From Rhinopithecus roxellana (taxonomy: Eukaryota; Chordata; Mammalia; Primates; Cercopithecidae), in the NCBI RefSeq assembly GCF_007565055.1, contig NC_044556.1:137925808-137989807 (forward strand): 64,000 nucleotides of DNA. Reading direction: 5' to 3'. Under the pieces are notes generated by a model. It saw only the letters and a list, made by a program, of their open reading frames with translations, made no database searches and was not told the origin of the DNA. The position numbers and the translations under genes were made by a program. This document shows positions 56,720 through 64,000 of the stretch, in pieces (within the stretch, counting starts at the first letter, position 1; the number at the start of each line of letters is the position of its first letter).

Positions 56720-57350
56720 ATTTAAGAACTAAGTTTCCAGCTGCCAATACTCTGTCAAGAATCCAGATGGTGCTTTTGGAAGAACACATTTTCAGTAACT
56801 TGGCATCATGTAATTCCATCATTAGTGAAGAGAGCTTCATAAATTGAGTAGCTTGTGTTATACCAAGAGTTTTAATATATTTATTTTTACCCCCACTGAA
56901 ACTATGTGAGTATGAATGCACATATTTGAGATGAAATAACTTTCTAAGAAAAGTTAATGCTCAAGTGTTGTTATTGAAATAAGATCACTTCTTTCTTTGT
57001 GACTCATTAAATTTTATGACGGCAACTGCCTTGTCATATTGATTATGATGTCCCAAATTTCAAGCTTCTTTTTTGGTTGTTGTTAAACTCAAAGAAATTC
57101 TCCTTACGACAGGCAATCCAGTCCTAGAAATGTGGGAGCGTTAACGGAGTCAGTGCAATTTGAGGTTCAAATAACATAATCCTCTTGTGATCCTGCCCCA
57201 TTGTTGTACTTTGAACTCTCTTTTCTTTTCTCTTCCAAATGCCTGAAGCCCTTAATATAAATAATGGTAGTATTAGTCCTTCCTTTCTACCTGCACTGGT
57301 GTTTGTGATGGTCTTTATAATGTCAAAGTCTTGCCATAAATTCCTAGTTG
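56720..57350. other. nothing recognised
   Basis: Unassigned. Minus frames at 56676-56921 and 57124-57387 start or end in low-complexity or Alu sequence. Confidence 0.4.
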
Positions 57351-57490
57351 CCTTTTTTTCCTGCCTCCCTGCCTTCCTTCCTTCCACTCTCTTTTTTCTC
57401 TCTTTTTATCTTCCTTCCTTTCTCTCTCTTTCTCTTGCCCTTTTATTTTCCGTTCTTTTCTCTTCTCTTTTCTTTGTTTTCATTTTGTTT
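57351..57490. repeat. polypyrimidine tract
   Basis: About 140 bp of almost pure C/T with CCTT, CTTT and TCTC units. Broken only by single purines. The complement is a polypurine strand that could form triplex DNA. Confidence 0.85.
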
Positions 57491-57734
57491 TAAGTCACTA
57501 CTTACCCAGAGATTTTATTGAAAGATCCTAGATACTAAACTTTATTTTTGCATCCATTGTAATACTAGATTTTTCTTCTGCAACTGTATGATGACCAGTG
57601 GAACAACTTTTATCAGCTATTATGGATCTAAACAATTTTCCAAAAATGTGAAAATACATGGCTTATAAGAGCCTCTAACAAAACCAGTGAACTTACCCAA
57701 TGCAGGAGAGTGTAAAAGAGCACTAAGTAGTGAA

Positions 57735-58225
57735 GATTCTTGGTGGTGTAAGTCACTAACACTATAGCAGCTTCCCCAGAAAGCAGACCCCAGAAAGAGA
57801 GGGGAATTGCTTTAAAGGCAGTTTATTATAGAGTTTCTAGTTTCTGGGATCTAGAAACTAGAAACTCGGTTTGGGCTGGAGGGGAGGAAGTAGAGGAGGG
57901 AAGGAGCAAAGGAAAATGTCTTATGTGATGCAGTCTTGATGGAGGCTTCAGCCATCTCCACAGGGAGCTTTGAAATAGAGAGAGCCTTTCAGAGTTGTCC
58001 CAAGTTGGGGTGAGGATCCCAGGAATTTATATCCCCGTGTCACAGTAGCCATTGGATATGACCTTGCTGTTTTTAAGAGAGATAATCATTGAGGCCTTTT
58101 TGCCAGCAACACTCCCAGACATCCTTCAGTCCTAAGGCGAGAGCTGGGTGACGCATGGCCACATCCATTCCAAATATGTCCTGGTCAGTTTTATCTTGGG
58201 AAATATTCCACACTGCTTCATTGAT
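57735..58225 (-). repeat. possible LTR, family unknown
   Basis: Balanced composition, a plus-strand 'cagtttattata' whose complement resembles a polyadenylation region, and several GC-rich blocks suggest an old LTR read backwards. No partner or clear ends. The hairpin at 57831-57867 lies in it. Confidence 0.25.
57831..57867. repeat. perfect 15-bp inverted repeat
   Basis: Left arm 'gagtttctagtttct' (57831-57845), loop 'gggatct' (57846-57852), right arm 'agaaactagaaactc' (57853-57867). All 15 pairs match. Each arm also contains a direct 'tttctag'/'ctagaaa' motif. Confidence 0.95.
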
Positions 58226-59530
58226 TGAGAACATGTAATAATGCTTACAGAATGAGGAGAAATCTATACAGTGTTATTTCACTGATTTGTTTTGTACATA
58301 CACATATACACACATACATGAGTATATACAGAATAGTCATTTTTGAGACATAATTTAACTATCACTTCTAGTTGTAATTACTTCTTCCAATTTACACACA
58401 CACACACACACACAACATATAATTTTGTTATTTCTAAAAAATATTTTCTAAACAAGTTATTATGAATGCATTGGTAATGAGGGTTGACATAAATAGGATA
58501 TATTCCAAAATGCTTATAGAGCAAATAACTAAAGGAAATGCTACATAATACTATGTCTTCTCAGTTAAGTTTGTATTTAGCTTTGTATCACAGTTTTTCT
58601 GTATTTAATCATCTATTCCCACTACCAGTTTACAAAGTCTTGGATGAAAGAGATTCTGGATTGGTCATCACAACTTCAGTTACCTGAATTGTGCGTTATA
58701 TATTGAAATACATGATAGCTTCATTGCCAGAATAAACTGCACTATTTTAAGGAGCTTCAAGCATGTCATTACCTATATTGTAAAGCTTTTGAATATATTT
58801 GTATATCTTTTTGCCATGCAAATTTTTCTTCTCAGAAGAAACATTTTTTATTTTTTAAAATGATGTTAAGCAGCAATTCTATGACATTCCTATGGAATGA
58901 TATCTTAAAAGGAACATGTAAGCTGCCCTGCTGATCTAACAAGATGGTCCAACACTCTTTCAACCTGATGCTTAGACCACATGGGTTTCAATTAGTTCCA
59001 ATTTAATGACAGTCACTTTTTCTTTTTTAACATGACCTGATTTAGTGAAAAGTGAGCTGGTCTGAGACCACAAATTCACTGAAGATTGGCCAACAAATAG
59101 TAAACAGATGGTAACAACATCTACTCAATTCACATGTGGGATGGAAATCAAACAGTGACCTTAATATAGAAATCTCCATGCTTTCATTCATTTAGTATCT
59201 ATTGCTTTCTACATACATGTTCAATGCACTTTTTTTTTTTTTAGGTATGGAAGATTATCAATGAAACAATGAAACTTTTATTATAATATCTCTCTTTTAT
59301 ATTATATGTATATATATCTTTAATTTTCAAGTTAGATAATGAACTAACAAAATAAAATAATCATATTTGGAATATGAAACATATACATTTGAAAACTTGC
59401 TTTTCTTAGTGATCCTTTAAATTTAGCAATAAATATACAGAAATACTACATAATATAATTTTGATATGAATTAAATTTATGGTAGTAGTTAATTTTGCCC
59501 CAGTATTTAATAAGGCTATATAAAAATCAT
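58226..59530. other. no gene; (CA)n microsatellite
   Basis: A CA run of about 10 units lies at 58395-58415, with ACAT/ATAC-rich sequence before it (58297-58330). A T run is at 59231-59243. The rest is unassigned AT-rich DNA. Confidence 0.45.
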
Positions 59531-59544
59531 TTAATGTAGACAGT

Positions 59545-59662
59545 AGAATGTTATATCCATATGGTCAAAGGCATTATATTCCTTCTCATTGCTTTGCCTT
59601 CAACACTTAGTATAGTGCCTGTTTAATGGTAAGCTCAATAAATATTTGTCGAATAAATGATT
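59545..59662 (+). repeat. L2 3' tail
   Basis: 'agtatagtgcctgtttaatg' (59610-59629) followed by 'gtaagctcaataaatatttg' and 'tcgaataaatgatt' is the sense L2 3' terminus. Confidence 0.68.
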
Positions 59663-60364
59663 GGGCTTATATTTCAGGTGGCATTTGCTTAATATGTCAG
59701 TATAAAAATCCTACATGTATATCCTTTTTAATAAGCCAACATTTACTGAATAATATTTGTCTCATGGGTACAAACAGAGGTGAATGTGTTAAGAGTATAT
59801 TCTCTTCAAAATGTACAATTTATTGCTGGTCAAAATATGTAACCAAAGTATCTTTTTGAAATGGATTTATGTAAATTATGGCACAAGTAAGCATATTCCT
59901 CTCCTGGGTTCAAATTAATTTTGTAAATAAGCAGACTTCTCTTTGCATCATTTAAAGGTACTATATTTCTTTTATATTGAAAATGTTGTGTTATATGTTA
60001 AAGGACATAACATAATGTCATTGGGAGTGTTCTTCATAATTCTTTTAAAATGTACTAAATGATATTCTATCTGCATCATTAGGTTACTGTACAACACTGT
60101 CCTTTGAGAATATGGTTTTGCTATCATTTTTAGTTGTAATTACTTCTCACAAAAACTGTATGGGCTTATTGAAATGACTTGATGTGTGAAGGTTGAGAAG
60201 ACAATGCCTACAGTCACTGTAAATAACCACAGCTTGACTGCCTGGCATGTTTATTTCACAGAAGTTCGACCTTACAAGGTGCCATATTTCTGAGTGTGAT
60301 GTTTTAAACCTTTCAGAATTTATGATTTCTCTATAAAGTCTGAATTTAGAGATTTCTTGTAACT
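59663..60364. other. nothing recognised
   Basis: AT-rich DNA. The minus frame at 60147-60458 enters a MER5A and is not a gene. Confidence 0.4.
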
Positions 60365-60579
60365 CAGAGTTTCTCAGCCTCAGCACTTTTGACATTTTAG
60401 AACAGATAATTCTTTGCTCTGAGAAGTGAACTATGCATGGTAAGATGTGCAGCGACATCTCTTATTTCTACTAATAGATGCCAATAGCACCATCCACTTG
60501 AGTAGTGAAAATCAAAAACATCTCTAAATGTTGCCAAATACCCTGTGGCAGCAAAGCCACCCTTGGTCAAAACCCACTG
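60365..60579 (-). mobile_element. MER5A (hAT-Charlie MITE)
   Basis: Runs from 'cagagtttctcagcctcagc' to 'ggtcaaaacccactg', the complement of the MER5A termini, with 'gacattttagaacagataat' inside. The 8-bp flanks do not match, so the target duplication has decayed. Second MER5A of the window, same strand as 42643-42858. Confidence 0.88.
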
Positions 60580-62940
60580 CATCGCTTTCTTTTTGTTGCA
60601 TGTGTGGGTGTGTGTAAAGAAATTCTCAAGAGAATTTTGTCCTCAAATTGTATGAGGCTCAAAAGCGAGAATGTTAGGTTAAGTGATACACAACCTAAAA
60701 AGAAGTGCCATGGGGCTAACAAAAAATGGAACCAGGCATCCTGTCTAAGGGCTTTCTTGGAGGTAGAACCAGTTCTACTCTACCGAACATCACCCTCGGC
60801 ATTCTTCCCACATACAGGGCTGTAGGAGAAGAGGATGATCAGAAAGGTGATTCCTTCGCTTTTGAAAGTGTAGCATTTGTTGGGAAAGGCTTCTTCACAT
60901 CAGGAAAGTGCTGAGGGGAGCTCCACCAGCACCTTCTGAAGAACCTACTATGAAGGAGTTGATATTCAATTACTATATAAATAGACAAGAAGCTTAACCA
61001 GTTACCTGTCATCGTGCATTTTTGTTGTTTTCTGTGTTTAACTGTTATGCGTACATCTTTTGAAGGTTCTTGTCTAATGGGGGGTGTGTGTGTGTGTGTG
61101 TGTGTGTTTCATTTCTTTTGTACAAATATCAAAGAGTAAAGCTTTTAGACCGGGGAGGAATAGATGTATCTTCAAGTGTTTCAGAGCCAAAGCTTTTCCA
61201 GAAGGCGTCAAAGGCCAGTTAGTGTTTTGTCATAGAAGCATCAACAGGTCCTAAAGATAGGAGAGTCACTTTATTTCATGAAGCTTTTCTCTCTTTCTTG
61301 TCTCTGCTCCAAAACACTAGAGCAACTAGGGCCTTATGAGAGTAAAATAATAACCACATCTTTAGAATTGATATGAGACGAGAGGTTTAAAATGATTTGA
61401 CCAAGTTTAACTACCAAGGCTTATTGGGAATTAATGAAATATGCCACGAATAGTACTACAGTGTGTAATATGAGGAAATGACAAATCATCCTTCAAAGAT
61501 ACTGGGGCAAAATAAAAATCTTTATGCCTCCAATAGTTGAGACTATTGAGTTAACTTGTTTCACGCAGACAAATAAATATATCCACACAGACAAATAAAT
61601 AAATGGATGTAGGCGACAATGGTTAGCAAAATTTAGAAATGTAGAAATAAAATTTATTTTTAACAGACCCCAGCTTAGCTTTGAAACCATGAGTTCTTCC
61701 CATGAAGATAAAAAAAAAAAAATCCCCCTGGTGACTATGACTCTAAATTATTTTTGTCACTCTTAGGTTAAAATTGTTTTCTTTTTGTAAGATGAACTCA
61801 AATTTAATATTCAAACCTAATCAAGTTAGGACTATTTTTCCTCTCTCTTCTTCTGTCTTATTCTGCCCAGGTGAGGTAAATGAAGTGCCCAGGGGCATAT
61901 GTGTAGTCCTGATACAAATGAAAAGGCATCTGGTCCATGGAGGCATGATGACAGTCATGCTTAGTTACACAGACAAGCTTCAGTGTTTCAATATCATTCT
62001 TTATCCTCACTGTATCTACTGTCCCAGTCTCTATTGCTGGTATGTTGCAGGTAAGTGAACAATTAGGGAGCCCAGATGGCCCCCTAATTATAGAACCACT
62101 CAGGTTTTAGTAATGTTGTAGAGGCCTCGATTAGCTCTGTCCTTCCCCTGGTTCTCTAACTTTGGGCTATTTATCCTAGAACTTCCCAGTGCAGCTTTGG
62201 GCAAAGTTTCATTCAGTTCTCTGGAATTTTAAATCAGGCATTTGTAGGCATGGTTTAGTTTTGTTTGTTCAACAAATATCTGACGGTGTTTCCCTTTTAG
62301 AGTTATTGATAATACGGCTTGTGATTTTTCTTCTACTTGTGTTTCACTTGCTTAAACCCATTATGTAAATAATTATTTACAATTTTTAGCCATATAGTCA
62401 AACAGACATTTTTAGGATCTATTAATATGACTAAAGTACACATTCAACCATATATTTGAACTTTGCCCCCAGGTTTTGTGGTATTTATTTTCTGGTCAGC
62501 ACCTAATTTTGCAATGTAACATAGTATAGGTATCTAGAAAACGAACTTTATGAAAATCAAGGTAAATGACACATGGAAGTAAATACACAAAAAGTAAGAA
62601 ATGTAATTAAAATTATAAGCATAATTTACTAGAATTAAAACAAGTACTATAAAAAGTGTAACCAGTGCATCTCTTTATCTTGCTACTCTCTTCCCCAAGG
62701 GAATGATTTCTACAGAAATAAACCTATTAGATACAGAAAAAGAGATGAGGACATGATGATTGTTGTTACATTATATTCTTATGTAATCTATGACAACAGA
62801 CATCTAATATATAATCAGAATTAATTATTCATAAAAGCAACTTTCAATCCAATCAATTGTCAAATTCCATTAGATTCTGTCTTTCAAATACACAGTAAAA
62901 TCCATGTTGTATGATTGGATTTTTTTTCAAGAAAAATAGT
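60580..62940. other. no gene seen; (GT)n microsatellite
   Basis: A (GT)n run at about 61085-61108. An A run at about 61711-61722. The rest is unassigned. Overlapping plus frames at 60505-60825 and 60726-60914 begin in MER5A or lack any family resemblance. Confidence 0.45.
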
Positions 62941-62945
62941 TTTGG

Positions 62946-63244
62946 TCGGGCATGGTGGCTCACATCTGTAATCCCAGCACTTCGGGAGGCTGAGGTTGGT
63001 GGATCACTTCAGGTCAGGAGTTTGAGACCAGCCTGGCTGAAGTGGTGAAATCCCGTCTCTACTAATAATATAAAAATTAGCCGGGCATGGTGGTATGCAC
63101 CTGTAATCCCAGCTACACAGAAGGCTGAGACATAAGAATTGCTTGAACCTGGGAGGCAGAGGTTGCAGTGAGCTGAGATTGTGCCACTGCATTCTAGCCT
63201 GGGCAATAGACAGAGACTCTGTCTCAAAAATATAAAAATATAAA
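62946..63244 (+). mobile_element. AluS-like SINE
   Basis: Sense dimer from 'ggtcgggcatggtggctcac' to a degraded tail of AAAAAT/ATAAA units. Contains 'tcaggagtttgagaccagcc', typical of AluS/J. Minus frames across it are antisense-Alu chance frames. Confidence 0.92.
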
Positions 63245-63844
63245 CAGTTTAAACTATTTTCCAAAGTTAACAATTTATTCTCATTTTCTTTCTGATAATA
63301 TATGGGTAAAACTAAACATTTGCAAATAGTAATATTTTAATTTTAATTATCAAAAATGTATTAATATATTATGGATATTAGGGTTGGAATACTATGCTTT
63401 AAAGAAAAATTCTTCATGCAAATTAAACATCAAATTGAGTAATTTGAGATGTGTTAGAAAATGTTGTATTATTTAAAAATGATAAGTATATATTTCAATT
63501 GACTCTTGCCTAATTTTTTTTTACTTTTTAGAGTACAATGTTATTTTGTATAATTTAAGTCACAGATGCAGATTAGAACATTACTTGGTATTTCTATGTG
63601 TGTTCACTATTCAATTGCTTTGACTTTTTATATGTTTGAAAATTTTGACAAAATATTTGACAAAATATTTATTTTTATTTATATTACTGAAATATTGTGC
63701 ATCTCATTTTTGCCATGCAACAGTGCCACCACAAATTTCACAGCTGAAGACAGCACAATTTTACCATGTATTTCAGTGGGTTATAAATATGGGCATGACC
63801 TAATTGTTTTTTTGCATCCAGGTTTCACAAATCTGCAATCAAGA
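63245..63844. other. nothing recognised; small tandem duplication
   Basis: A 14-nt unit, 'tgacaaaatattt', is repeated in tandem at about 63646-63671. Otherwise unassigned AT-rich DNA. Confidence 0.45.
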
Positions 63845-64000
63845 AGTTGTTGGCTAGGGCTGTGGTCTCATCTGAAGTTCAACTAAGGGAAGGTTTACTT
63901 CTAAGATCATTTGGCTGTTGGCAGGATTCAGTTCATTGAAGACTATCATTCTGAGATCCTCAGTCCCGTGCTTGCTGGAAGCCACAATCAGCTGCTGGCT
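63845..64000 (-). repeat. MLT1 LTR, cut by the window edge
   Basis: Antisense MLT1 blocks as at 12395-12925: 'ttggctagggctgtggtctc' (63850-63869), 'tctaagatcatttggctgtt', 'ggcaggattcagttcattga'. The LTR continues past 64000. Confidence 0.75.

Noticed and set aside
60365..60579. MER5A target duplication
   Set aside because: The 8-bp flanks do not match, so I do not claim a duplication here.
60505..60825. 106-codon plus frame
   Set aside because: Begins inside MER5A and has no recognisable domain.

Overview
This window is primate nuclear DNA, most likely from an Old World monkey (macaque, baboon or guenon type). Four features support that. Three Alu insertions, at about 14659, 53794 and 56404, carry the right-hand-side variants I associate with cercopithecine AluY (AluYR-like) copies, such as 'ggccggatctcagctcac', 'cgcccggctagttttttt' and 'ggcttgagccaccgcgcc'. 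The L1 at 55137-55996 is a young L1PA-type copy. MaLR, MIR, L2 and Tigger relics are dense, as in all primates. Base composition is AT-rich with few CpG outside the Alus. The species call is inference from Alu diagnostics, not from an alignment.

I find no host protein-coding gene, exon chain, RNA gene, CRISPR array or bacterial-style operon. All long open frames are chance, Alu-derived, or remnants of transposon proteins. The window reads as an intergenic or deep intronic gene desert. Its content is a layered record of transposition.

Layout. 0-0.85 kb: antisense L1 5'UTR running off the left edge. 2.3-2.8 kb: weak old L1. 3.3-5.6 kb: full-length MaLR provirus (THE1/MST type) with two LTRs and a 5-bp target duplication. 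6.5-7.5 kb: MIRs and a probable ERV1-type LTR. 7.8-11.3 kb: an old L1 with a classic 5' inversion, interrupted by an AluJ and by an ERVL-like LTR sitting in a microsatellite. 12.4-16.7 kb: MLT1 LTR, MIRs, an Alu with an inverted 5' head, and a shortened MaLR provirus. 16.7-18.4 kb: antisense ERVL-like pol remnant cut by a truncated Alu. 20-28 kb: MIRs, MLT1, an ERVL-like LTR with a TATC microsatellite, a long AT-dinucleotide tract, AluS. 30.7-32.4 kb: L1, LTR and Alu nested three deep. 34.4-35.1 kb: an internally deleted Tigger with a transposase remnant. 36.6-49.7 kb: an L2-rich stretch on both strands, with MER5A, MER2, an LTR and a permuted local duplication. 49.8-51.3 kb: a head-to-head Alu pair and scrambled L1 pieces. 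51.3-53.8 kb: repeat-poor AT-rich DNA. 53.8-56.7 kb: two young Alus and the young L1 3' end. 57.3-63.2 kb: pyrimidine tract, perfect hairpin, microsatellites, MER5A, AluS. The right edge enters another MLT1 LTR.

Nothing here looks like an undescribed functional system. The most interesting items are structural: the Alu 5' inversion with intact target duplication, the foldback inside the L1, the permuted duplication near 43.5/44.8 kb, the 15-bp perfect hairpin at 57.83 kb, and the young insertions that could be polymorphic. Repeat family names come from recognising consensus-like sequence by eye and should be read as approximate; superfamily and strand are firmer.
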